Shown in pieces: positions 19,263 to 26,819 of a DNA stretch of 64,000 nucleotides. Every line of letters starts with the position of its first letter. The first letter of the stretch is position 1. Origin of the DNA: Singulisphaera sp. (GTDB taxonomy: Bacteria; Planctomycetota; Planctomycetia; Isosphaerales; Isosphaeraceae); contig DAIDJG010000113.1 of NCBI GenBank assembly GCA_027451445.1, forward strand, positions 1 to 64,000, in the 5' to 3' direction. Under the pieces are notes generated by a model. It did no database searches. It saw nothing but the letters and a program-made list of their open reading frames with translations, and was not told the origin of the DNA. The position numbers were made by a program, and so were the translations under genes.

Positions 19263-20558
19263 GTGCGTGTAGTGGCGACTTTTGAGAAGCCAAAGCCTTC
19301 CGAAGGCATTCCGGCAGACCTCCTGCCCGTCATTCGCGCGTCCGGTGTTCTGACCGACCGTCAGCTTGCCGACATCAAGTCGAAGGTGCTCAGCGGCGAA
19401 TATCCGTTCGACGTGAAAGAGCTTGGCGAGCGGCTGGTTCACGACAAGATCCTGACGGAGTACCAGGTCAACCGATTCTTGAAGAACAAGTCGCACGGGC
19501 TGGTGGTCGGTCGTTACGCGATTCTGGACCGGCTCGGATCGGGATCGATGGGGCGGGTTTACAAGGCGCATCACGTCCTCATGGATCGGGTCGTCGCCCT
19601 CAAGATCATCGCGCCCGAGATCGTGAGCAACGAGCGGGTCGTTGCCCGTTTCCAGCGCGAGATGAAGCTCGTCGGGCGACTCGATCATCCCAACGTCGTC
19701 CGGGCCTTCGACGCAGATCAAACGGGGAACGTGCTCTACATCGTCATGGAGTACATTCCCGGCGTCAGCCTGGGACAAAGACTGCGCAAAGGGCCGTTGC
19801 CGGTTGCGGAAATGATCGACTATGCGGGTCAGGCCGCGCTCGGGCTCGCGCACGCTCATGAGCAAGGGATCGTCCACCGCGACATCAAACCCTCCAACTT
19901 GCTCCTCGGCGAAGACAAGCGAATCAAAGTGCTGGACCTTGGCCTGGGTGTCCTGATGGAGGCGGACCTCGAGGCAACGTTCGCGACCGCCGACGGCATC
20001 GCCGTGGGAACCATCGACTACATGTCTCCAGAGCAGGCGTGCGGCAAGGATGTGGACGGTCGGAGCGACCTCTACAGCCTTGGCTGTGCGGTTTATCACT
20101 TGATCACAGGTCGACTCCCATTTCCGGGCGAATCGCCGATTGAAAGGCTGGGCAAGCGGATCAGCGGTAAGCCGGTCCCACTTGCGGACGTCTTACCGGA
20201 CTCGCCTGCGAGCCTCTCCAGGGTCATGGATCGGCTCCTGGCTCACAAACCTTCGGACCGGTTCCAGACTGCGGCCGAGGTCGCCGAGGCGCTTCAAGCA
20301 CTCACCCGACCCAGGAACAAGAGCGGGCCGGTCAATGTCTCCAAGAGCGCGGTTATCGGGCAGGACTCCACGCCGTCCGACGCACCTGCACCGGCCCCTT
20401 CGCCTGCGGTCGTCAAAATGGTGCGACCCGAGTATCCGGATTGGTTTCGCCCCCTAGCGGAACTTGCCGAGAAGAAGCCTGGCCATGCACTGGCGGTGGT
20501 CTCGGGAATCCTCACGCTGGTTTTTGTTTTTGGGATCGTGCTCGGCAAACTGCTGTGA
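19263..20558 (+). CDS. Tail-anchored Ser/Thr protein kinase
   Basis: About 431 residues. A start at GTG 19263 or GTG 19272 is possible; the latter is better placed after the GGGGGAG stretch. An N-terminal helical region of about 85 residues (ADLLPVIRASGVLTDRQLADIK...) precedes the kinase domain (about 88-355): GSGSMGRVYKA, VALKII, HRDIKPSNLLL and MSPEQA. The magnesium-binding motif is DLG instead of DFG, a variant common in planctomycete kinases. A Pro/Ala linker leads to one C-terminal membrane helix (ALAVVSGILTLVFVFGIVLGKLL) ending at the terminus, so the catalytic domain should face the cytoplasm with almost nothing outside. It is convergent with the last gene of the cobalamin operon. Confidence 0.88.
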   Translation: MRVVATFEKPKPSEGIPADLLPVIRASGVLTDRQLADIKSKVLSGEYPFDVKELGERLVHDKILTEYQVNRFLKNKSHGLVVGRYAILDRLGSGSMGRVYKAHHVLMDRVVALKIIAPEIVSNERVVARFQREMKLVGRLDHPNVVRAFDADQTGNVLYIVMEYIPGVSLGQRLRKGPLPVAEMIDYAGQAALGLAHAHEQGIVHRDIKPSNLLLGEDKRIKVLDLGLGVLMEADLEATFATADGIAVGTIDYMSPEQACGKDVDGRSDLYSLGCAVYHLITGRLPFPGESPIERLGKRISGKPVPLADVLPDSPASLSRVMDRLLAHKPSDRFQTAAEVAEALQALTRPRNKSGPVNVSKSAVIGQDSTPSDAPAPAPSPAVVKMVRPEYPDWFRPLAELAEKKPGHALAVVSGILTLVFVFGIVLGKLL

Positions 20559-20570
20559 GCGATGACGGAT

Positions 20571-21233
20571 TCAGGCCCTGGAGAGCGTCCAGCGGAAGAG
20601 CAGCAGTACAATCGCCGCTTGGTGGCACACTAGCACGATCCAGGCGGAATTGCGGTTGCCGGGTGCCCGATTCAGTCCGGCGATCACCTTGACGAGCGCA
20701 GCCAGAACGCCCGGTGCGAGGACCCAGTAGATCTGGATCGTCGCGCCCACGATCGCGTCATATCGGCTCGAGTCCACGGACGCTCCCGTCCAAGTCGCGA
20801 TCGCCAGGACGACTTGCAGCCCGAGCGGCAAGAGCGTGACACCATGAAACAGGAGTTGGCCTACGAAAACGGCATCTCCCGGCTCCTGCGCGATGGCGCC
20901 GATGACACCAGCGATCGCGAGCGCCAGTGCGACTCCGAACCAAACGGTGAAGTAGGTGTCCGGGTTCGTTCGAGACAGTCCAAGGCCGAGGAGTTCTCCC
21001 AGCGCGAATGCTCCGAACACGACACAGGACACCCAACAGCGCTGAACTCGCGTCGTGAGCCGCCTATGTCTGTAATCGCTCACCATGGCTGCCAGCCATA
21101 ACAGATGCCCGACGACTGCAACGCTGACCAGCGAATCCCGGTCGGCTGGCGCCACGAGCGCGGCGAGGAAGAGCGATCCTAGGGCCATCCCAAACATCGC
21201 GCTCGCGAGACTCCAGCCCTCGCGATGGATCAT
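20571..21233 (-). CDS. Membrane protein of unknown function, translationally coupled to cobL
   Basis: 220 residues with about six hydrophobic segments: ASAMFGMALGSLFLAALVA, SVAVVGHLLWLAAMV, VSCVVFGAFALGELLGLG, FTVWFGVALALAIAGVIG, LFHGVTLLPLGLQVVLAIA, and the C-terminal YWVLAPGVLAALVKVI and IVLVCHQAAIVLLLF. Its ATG overlaps the cobL stop (ATGA at 21230-21233), so it is the last cistron of the cobalamin operon. It is not a recognisable cobalt transporter (no CbiM/CbiN/CbiQ or NiCoT HX4DH signature). A role in corrinoid or cobalt membrane handling is suggested only by position. Confidence 0.75.
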   Translation of the reverse strand: MIHREGWSLASAMFGMALGSLFLAALVAPADRDSLVSVAVVGHLLWLAAMVSDYRHRRLTTRVQRCWVSCVVFGAFALGELLGLGLSRTNPDTYFTVWFGVALALAIAGVIGAIAQEPGDAVFVGQLLFHGVTLLPLGLQVVLAIATWTGASVDSSRYDAIVGATIQIYWVLAPGVLAALVKVIAGLNRAPGNRNSAWIVLVCHQAAIVLLLFRWTLSRA

Positions 21234-22492
21234 GGCGGTCCACTCGCTGAGTTGGCGTCAAACGGGCGCGTCGATCGCAAAACCCAGACCGGCCGTTGCG
21301 GAACCAGCGAGGTCAAGCCTCCGAGTACCTGGTCGTGGCTGATCATGATCTGCGAGAGCTGGGTGGGCCAACCGGCATGCTTGAGAACGGCGAGCGTTTC
21401 CGTCAGATTTTCCAGGCAGACGAAGTTGGCGACGAGCTTCCCGAGTGGAATGAGTCGTCGCATCACGAGCGCCAGGATGTCGGTCAGGCGCCCTGCGGAG
21501 CCGCCCAGGAAGACGCCTGCTGGCGGCTCTTCCCCATCGAGAGCCTCGGGAGCTTCGCCCGCGACGAGACGAAGGTTGTAGGTCCCGAAGCGTGCCCGGT
21601 TCAGAGCCAGAAAACTGGCTTGCCTGGGAGAGCGTTCGACGGCGAGGACTTCACGCGTCCTGAAGGCGCGCGCCAGTTCGATGGCCACGCCTCCGAGACC
21701 TGCGCCTATGTCCCAGATCGGACCCTCTGGCAGCTCTCGAAATCGAGAGAGCACGATTGCGCGGACATCGGCGTGCGTCAAAAGCACCGGGCCGGCGTCG
21801 GGTTGGGCGAAGTAACCGTCGTCGAGCCCGGCGGCGGGCCCGTCGAGAACCAACGGACTTACTTCCGGGCCGCGCTGGAGGATCAGGACGTTGAGGTCGT
21901 CGAAAACGCGTCTCGTAAGCTCTCGAAGCCGACACGCCGAGACCTTCTCATCGACGGCGCCGAGCCGTTCACAGACCCACGCGTCATAGTCTTCGAGACC
22001 GTGTTCAAGGAAGAAAGTGGCGACCGCCGCGGGGCTGGTCCCGTCGTGTGTGAACAGCCCGATCCTGTGGTCGCCGAGGAGTGGGAGTAACGTTTTGGCC
22101 AGGGGGCGTCCGTGGATGCTCGCGATCGTGGCCTCGTGCCAGGCCAGACCTGCGCGCGCGAACGCCAGTTGCATGCTCGAAACGACCGGCTCGATCACAA
22201 TGGAGCGGTGTCCAAGCTGCTCGAGCAGCCGGTGCCCAATCCCGTAAAACAGCGGATCGCCCGACGCGAGAACGACACAGCGCTCGTCGTCTCGCCGTCG
22301 CGCCAGTCGATCGACGAGTGTGGCCATGTTGTCGCGCACCACAAGTGTTTCGGCGGCGCGCGGCCCGATCAGTTCTAGATGTCGGCGCCCGCCCGCGATG
22401 AATGTGGCGGCGTCCAACTCGGCGCGAGCGCTCGTTGAGAGACTGGACAAGCCGTCCGCACCAATGCCCAGGACCCGGACCGGGTGACTCAT
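21230..22492 (-). CDS. cobL: Precorrin-6Y C5,15-methyltransferase (decarboxylating), CbiE-CbiT fusion
   Basis: 420 residues. It methylates C-5 and C-15 of the corrin precursor and decarboxylates the C-12 acetate side chain. The N-terminal ~200 residues are the CbiE tetrapyrrole methylase fold: VRVLGIGADGLSSLS, VVLASGDPLFYGIG and THDGTSP. The C-terminal ~200 residues are the CbiT class I methyltransferase: IWDIGAGLGGVAIELA (SAM motif I), VLAVERSP and FLGGSAGRLTDIL. The fused CobL form is the usual arrangement in many bacteria. The start overlaps the cbiD stop (ATGA), and the stop overlaps the next start, so all three cistrons are translationally coupled. Confidence 0.93.
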   Translation of the reverse strand: MSHPVRVLGIGADGLSSLSTSARAELDAATFIAGGRRHLELIGPRAAETLVVRDNMATLVDRLARRRDDERCVVLASGDPLFYGIGHRLLEQLGHRSIVIEPVVSSMQLAFARAGLAWHEATIASIHGRPLAKTLLPLLGDHRIGLFTHDGTSPAAVATFFLEHGLEDYDAWVCERLGAVDEKVSACRLRELTRRVFDDLNVLILQRGPEVSPLVLDGPAAGLDDGYFAQPDAGPVLLTHADVRAIVLSRFRELPEGPIWDIGAGLGGVAIELARAFRTREVLAVERSPRQASFLALNRARFGTYNLRLVAGEAPEALDGEEPPAGVFLGGSAGRLTDILALVMRRLIPLGKLVANFVCLENLTETLAVLKHAGWPTQLSQIMISHDQVLGGLTSLVPQRPVWVLRSTRPFDANSASGPP

Positions 22493-23652
22493 GAGGTTCC
22501 CTCGCTCGGTCGCATCTCGCAGAGCGCTTGCGCATGCACGTTGCCGTCGAAGTCGAAGAGGAGGACCTCGACGTCGAGACGGCCCTCGACGTGCTCATGA
22601 CACGCGCGTGCCGCTCGTTCGGCGACGCTGGGATAAAACGCAGCAAAACCGGCCGAGTCGATCAGGTCTTCCACGTGCCGCCCGGTGTTCGCCTCGGCGA
22701 TCTGACAAACGAGCGCATCGGGCGCACCGGCGGAGCGAGCCAGGTCCGCCAGGAATGCGACGTCAACCCCGCCGCCCGCCACGTGCGTCTGCATCTGGCC
22801 CGTTGCGAGCTTCGCGATCTTGCCGATCATGCCGCAGATCGTGACCCGTGAGACTCCTCGCGACACAGCGCGTCTCAGGCTGTCACCCGTAAAAATCCCC
22901 ATTTGCACGAACGCCATTTCGGGCAGGGCGGGAAAGACCGCCTGCGCGAATCGCTCGCTGCGGCCGCCGGTAGTCAGGACGATGTGCGGGAGATGATTGG
23001 CGGCGGCGACATCAATCGCCTGTACGACGGACGCACGCCAACTCGCGGTGCTCATCGGCCGCACCACGCCCGTCGTGCCCAGGATCGAGAGACCGCCGAG
23101 GATGCCGATCCGTTCGTTCAGAGTCTTCTTCGCCAACGCCGCACCGCCTGGGATCGAAACCGTAATTTCGACGCCCGGCGAAGGGTGCTCAGTGCCCAAG
23201 GCGATTCGTACGCCCTCGGCGATCATGCGGCGTGGAACGGGATTAATAGCGGGTGAGGCAGGAGGAAGCTCAAGCCCGGGCTGCGTCACCCTTCCGACGC
23301 CTTCGCCACCCAGGATCGAAACCCCCAGCTCGGCCACGCGTCTGACCGAAACGATGATCTCGGCGCCGTGCGTGACATCGGGGTCGTCGCCCCCATCCTT
23401 GATCACTCCGGCCCACGCTTTGCCATCAGAGTAACCCAGCCGATTGATCGGAATGTGTAAATCAAATCCAAGGGGCGACGGTACTGAGACGACTTCCGGG
23501 CGCTCATCGCCTTCGAGTACGCAACAAGCCGCCTGTGCGCCGGCGGCCGCGCAGGCGCCGGTGGTGTAGCCTTCACGTGTGCCCTGGGGGTTTCGTGGCG
23601 GGACGGTCAGGTTACGAACGATCTCAAAAGGAGGACGGTCGGGCTCGATCAT
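22489..23652 (-). CDS. cbiD: Cobalt-precorrin-5B C1-methyltransferase
   Basis: 387 residues. CbiD methylates C-1 of cobalt-precorrin-5B in the early-cobalt (anaerobic) branch. Seen here are REGYTTGACAAAGAQAAC near the N-terminus, VIKDGGDDPDVTHGAEI, ITVSIPGGAALAKKTLNERIGILGGLSILGTTG and GGRSERFAQAVFP, all characteristic of the family. CbiD and CbiX together point to the cobalt-early route. The gene lies 9 bp after the cobJ-cbiC fusion and overlaps cobL by 4 bp. Confidence 0.95.
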   Translation of the reverse strand: MIEPDRPPFEIVRNLTVPPRNPQGTREGYTTGACAAAGAQAACCVLEGDERPEVVSVPSPLGFDLHIPINRLGYSDGKAWAGVIKDGGDDPDVTHGAEIIVSVRRVAELGVSILGGEGVGRVTQPGLELPPASPAINPVPRRMIAEGVRIALGTEHPSPGVEITVSIPGGAALAKKTLNERIGILGGLSILGTTGVVRPMSTASWRASVVQAIDVAAANHLPHIVLTTGGRSERFAQAVFPALPEMAFVQMGIFTGDSLRRAVSRGVSRVTICGMIGKIAKLATGQMQTHVAGGGVDVAFLADLARSAGAPDALVCQIAEANTGRHVEDLIDSAGFAAFYPSVAERAARACHEHVEGRLDVEVLLFDFDGNVHAQALCEMRPSEGTS

Positions 23653-23661
23653 CGACCCTCC

Positions 23662-25104
23662 TCACACAGCGACGGGCGATTCGAGGGCTGCCAGCGCGAG
23701 CAGCGCGTTGACGACCGCCGCGGTGACCGCGGTTCCTCCCTTTCGCCCCGTGTTGGCGATCCAGGGGATCCCGAAACGAGTTCCCTCGTCGATGAGCCGT
23801 CTCTTGGCAGCCTCGACACCCACGAAGCCGACCGGCAGTCCGATAATACACGACGGCCTCGACCGTCCCTCGCGAACCGAGCGGAGCACTTCTTCCAGCG
23901 CAGTCGGCGCATTGCCAACGGCGATGATCGCGTTTTCGCCCCGACTCGCCGCGAGCTTCATCGCCGCGGCGGAACGCGTGATTCCTTCACGAGCCGCGAG
24001 CTCAGGGGCCGCAGGGTCGTTGAGATACGAAAGCGCCATGACCCTCAATGGCTCCGCGAGGTCGCGCCGCACTCCGGCACGAAGCATCTCCACGTCACAG
24101 ACCACGAGTGTTCCCGACCGGAGTGCCGCGATCGCCGCACTGATTGCCGAAGGGCCGAAGCGGAGTGTCGCCGCGTACTCAAAATCTGCGGACGCGTGAA
24201 TCACGCGGCGGACGATGGCACGCTCGCGAGGATCCGACGGATAGGGGCCCATCTCATGGTCGATCAACGAGAGCGATTCGGCCATGATCTGGTCGCCCGC
24301 GCGGGAGCTCGATGGAGCGGCTGCTGGATCACGGCTCGAAACGGATTTGGCGGCGTGAATGCGTGGTGTGATCATCCGTCCGTCCGCGACGAAGGTTTGC
24401 GAACTACCGACGATGACCGTGGTGAACATGTTCACGTCGGCTAGCCCGAGCGCCAGGTCCAGCAGGGAAACGATCTCAACGCGTTCGCCGTCGCGAAAGG
24501 CATTTTGAACGAGCCCGACCGGCGTGGACGCTGCGCGGGACGCCATGATCCGCTCGGCCGCACTTCGAAGCTGCGTCGCGCGGGCTCGGCTGGACGGGTT
24601 GTAGAAGACAAGGACGAAATCCCCGCGTGCGGCGGCGTCAACGCGTTGAATGATCGTTTCCCAGGGCGTGAGGAGATCGCTCAAGCTGATGCAGGCCCAG
24701 TCGTGGGCAAGCGGTGCGCCCAGTTTCGCCGCGGCGGAGCATGCCGCCGTAATCCCCGGGACGACCACGATCTCGACGGCGTGTCCGTTCTGAGCAGCGA
24801 GCTCGTGAACGACGCCTCCCATTCCGTAGACGCCGGCATCGCCGCTGGAGACGAGAGCGACCGTATGCCCTCGCCCCGCACTTTCGAGGGCGAGCTGCGC
24901 CCTTTCCACTTCCTCGCCAAGCGGGCGGCCCAGGAGTGTCTTGCCCGCGAGGCGGTCCTCGATCTGATCGAGATAGCCTTGATAGCCCACAACGACCTCG
25001 GCGCGGCCGATTGCCTCCGCGGCGTCGGGCGCGAGCAGGCCCGGCGCGCCAGGACCGAGTCCGACGACAAAAAGCGTTCCAGGGGCTTGTTGAGCGTTCT
25101 CCAT
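23662..25104 (-). CDS. CobJ/CbiH C17-methyltransferase fused to CobH/CbiC precorrin-8X methylmutase
   Basis: 480 residues encoding two non-consecutive pathway enzymes in one chain. Residues 10-255 are the ring-contracting C17-methyltransferase: FVVGLGPGAPGLLAPDA, ALVSSGDAGVYGMGG, VVPGITAACSAAAKLGAPL and FVLVFYNPSSRAR. After a ~25-residue Ala/Ser linker, residues 280-480 are the methylmutase that moves the C-11 methyl to C-12: RRVIHASADFEYA contains the expected catalytic His, followed by VVCDVEMLRAGV, NAPTALEEVL, GLPVGFVG and NTGRKGGTAVTAAVVNALL. Both halves appear complete. The chain lies 5 bp after cobI and 9 bp before cbiD. Confidence 0.92.
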   Translation of the reverse strand: MENAQQAPGTLFVVGLGPGAPGLLAPDAAEAIGRAEVVVGYQGYLDQIEDRLAGKTLLGRPLGEEVERAQLALESAGRGHTVALVSSGDAGVYGMGGVVHELAAQNGHAVEIVVVPGITAACSAAAKLGAPLAHDWACISLSDLLTPWETIIQRVDAAARGDFVLVFYNPSSRARATQLRSAAERIMASRAASTPVGLVQNAFRDGERVEIVSLLDLALGLADVNMFTTVIVGSSQTFVADGRMITPRIHAAKSVSSRDPAAAPSSSRAGDQIMAESLSLIDHEMGPYPSDPRERAIVRRVIHASADFEYAATLRFGPSAISAAIAALRSGTLVVCDVEMLRAGVRRDLAEPLRVMALSYLNDPAAPELAAREGITRSAAAMKLAASRGENAIIAVGNAPTALEEVLRSVREGRSRPSCIIGLPVGFVGVEAAKRRLIDEGTRFGIPWIANTGRKGGTAVTAAVVNALLALAALESPVAV

Positions 25105-25109
25105 TCGCG

Positions 25110-25814
25110 TCAGCGTACCAAGACGAGGGAGAAGTACGACAGGTCTTCCTTCAAGGCTCTCTCGAGCTCGGGGAAGATCCGTTCATCAGGCCTCCCCACT
25201 TTTTCGATAAGACCTGCACGATCGAGGCGGCCTCGGCGCTTCAATTCAGCAACCAACCGAGGAAGCACACCTGCCGGCTTGAGCCAGCACGACGGCCCGC
25301 CACGATCCAGTAATGCGCCGATCTGGTCTTCATGATAGGTTGCGGGGCAGATGGTCAGGATTTCCGCCTTTTGGGCCAGTGGCCAGCCAAGGCGAGCCGC
25401 CGCAGCGCTAATCGCGCTGACGCCGGGAATGATCTCGATGGGCATCTCGGGAGCCAACACCCGGAGATGCTCCAAGACGTACGAACTTGTGCCATAGAGC
25501 ATCGGGTCCCCCTCGGTGAGGAACCCTGCTCGACGGCCCAGGCGGGTCTCATCCCGCAGCGCCAGGGCGACCCGCTCGTAGCCCACCGAACCATCGTCAG
25601 GTCCCCGCATCATAGCGAGCGCCATCCCTTTGACAGATTGATCTCGACGGAGCAGGGGGGCTACCACCTCGTACGCGAAACCAGCGCGATCTTGCGTACC
25701 TGGATGGAGAACGACGTCACACGACGCGATCGCGCGGGCGGCCCGAAGCGTGAGGAGATCCGGATCACCAGGTCCGACACCGATCAATGAGATCAACGGT
25801 GAATCCATAAACAC
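25110..25814 (-). CDS. cobI: (Cobalt-)precorrin-2 C20-methyltransferase
   Basis: 234 residues. It transfers a methyl group from SAM to C-20 of precorrin-2 or cobalt-factor II (CobI/CbiL). The tetrapyrrole-methylase fold shows LIGVGPGDPDLLTLRAARAI at the N-terminus, VALALRDETRLGRRAGFLTEGDPMLYGT in the middle and IIPGVSAISAAAARLGWPL. Two start Met codons lie 6 nt apart; either fits. The gene begins 9 bp after cbiX and ends 5 bp before the cobJ-cbiC fusion, so it is in the same operon. Because cbiX and cbiD are present, the natural substrate is probably the cobalt form (CbiL activity). Confidence 0.92.
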   Translation of the reverse strand: MFMDSPLISLIGVGPGDPDLLTLRAARAIASCDVVLHPGTQDRAGFAYEVVAPLLRRDQSVKGMALAMMRGPDDGSVGYERVALALRDETRLGRRAGFLTEGDPMLYGTSSYVLEHLRVLAPEMPIEIIPGVSAISAAAARLGWPLAQKAEILTICPATYHEDQIGALLDRGGPSCWLKPAGVLPRLVAELKRRGRLDRAGLIEKVGRPDERIFPELERALKEDLSYFSLVLVR

Positions 25815-25823
25815 CGTGCGTTT

Positions 25824-26804
25824 CTAGTTCGACAACTGAAGGCGTCGCAACAAGCGCTCGTCCCACGGGTGGCCGATTGGGTCGGGGACGTTGTGTAGGG
25901 TTCGGCCGCGAGGACGCCTTGTCGAGTCGTGGTCATGATCGTCCCGGGCCCTCGACCCGTAATGATGCCCGACTTGCGGAGCGTTCAGATCCGACTCGCG
26001 CCCGACGAGACGAACGCGATACTTGCAGACGTCGCAGTTCATGTTCGGCGAGCCGTGAATCGCCTCGTGCGCCCGATCTTCGAACGCCTGAACGAGGAGC
26101 GGGTCGGTTCGGAGATGCGGAACGGTGACGATCTCGACCGTCGCGTCCAACTCGGCGTGGCGTTCCGCCGTCTCCCGAATGCGTTTGACCAGGATGCCGT
26201 CGAAGAGAAAATAAGGCTGAACGACGATCCTTTCAAACCCCATTCGGCGGCATACGGTCAGTGCTGCGTCCACGTTCGGCTCTGCCAGGCCCGCGAATGC
26301 GACGCTCGCCCACCCCGCCCGATACGACTCCCAGAGGAATCGCGCCACGCGTGCGACGTTGGCGTTTGCGTCGGGATCCGACGTCCCTCGGCCAACAAGT
26401 AACAAAAGAGTCTTTTCGTCGGGGACCGGCGTGCACTCTGCGAGCGTCGCGCGATAACGGGCATGGCAAAGTGTGAGCACACCGGGATGAATATCGAGCG
26501 GACGCGCCATGACAAACGCAATGTTCGGATGTCGCTCTCGGGCCTCCTGAATCTCACTCGGAACGTCGTTCTTTACGTGTCCGGCCGCCATGAGCATCGC
26601 AGGGACGACCGCGATCCGTTTCGCGCCTCGGTTCACGAGGTCGTCACAGGCTTCTCGAATGGTCGGACGCGCAAACTCGAGGAATCCCGCCGCCTGGAGC
26701 CGGTCCGGGCGTAGGCGCTGCCAGGATTCTGCAAACTCCCAGAATTCTGAGATCCCGGACTCGTCGCGACTCCCATGCGCGGCGATTAGCACGGCATCGG
26801 CCAT
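25824..26804 (-). CDS. cbiX: Sirohydrochlorin cobaltochelatase, long form (CbiX-L)
   Basis: 326 residues with two chelatase-fold halves. The first has LIAAHGSRDESG (His10) and MLMAAGHVKND (His76), the metal-binding histidines. The second has LLVGRGTSDPDANANVARV. It inserts cobalt into sirohydrochlorin at the start of the early-cobalt route. The C-terminus has MNCDVC (Cys257, Cys260), matching the MXCXXC motif reported to hold a 4Fe-4S centre in long CbiX proteins, then GHHYG and DHDHD, a short His-rich stretch. The last ~35 residues are unusual and basic. The gene lies 15 bp after cbiB and 9 bp before cobI. Confidence 0.93.
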   Translation of the reverse strand: MADAVLIAAHGSRDESGISEFWEFAESWQRLRPDRLQAAGFLEFARPTIREACDDLVNRGAKRIAVVPAMLMAAGHVKNDVPSEIQEARERHPNIAFVMARPLDIHPGVLTLCHARYRATLAECTPVPDEKTLLLLVGRGTSDPDANANVARVARFLWESYRAGWASVAFAGLAEPNVDAALTVCRRMGFERIVVQPYFLFDGILVKRIRETAERHAELDATVEIVTVPHLRTDPLLVQAFEDRAHEAIHGSPNMNCDVCKYRVRLVGRESDLNAPQVGHHYGSRARDDHDHDSTRRPRGRTLHNVPDPIGHPWDERLLRRLQLSN

Positions 26805-26819
26805 TGAGGCTTCAACTTT

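Noticed and set aside
19062..20099. 345-codon minus-strand frame
   Set aside because: Antisense to the tail-anchored kinase, whose catalytic motifs are intact.
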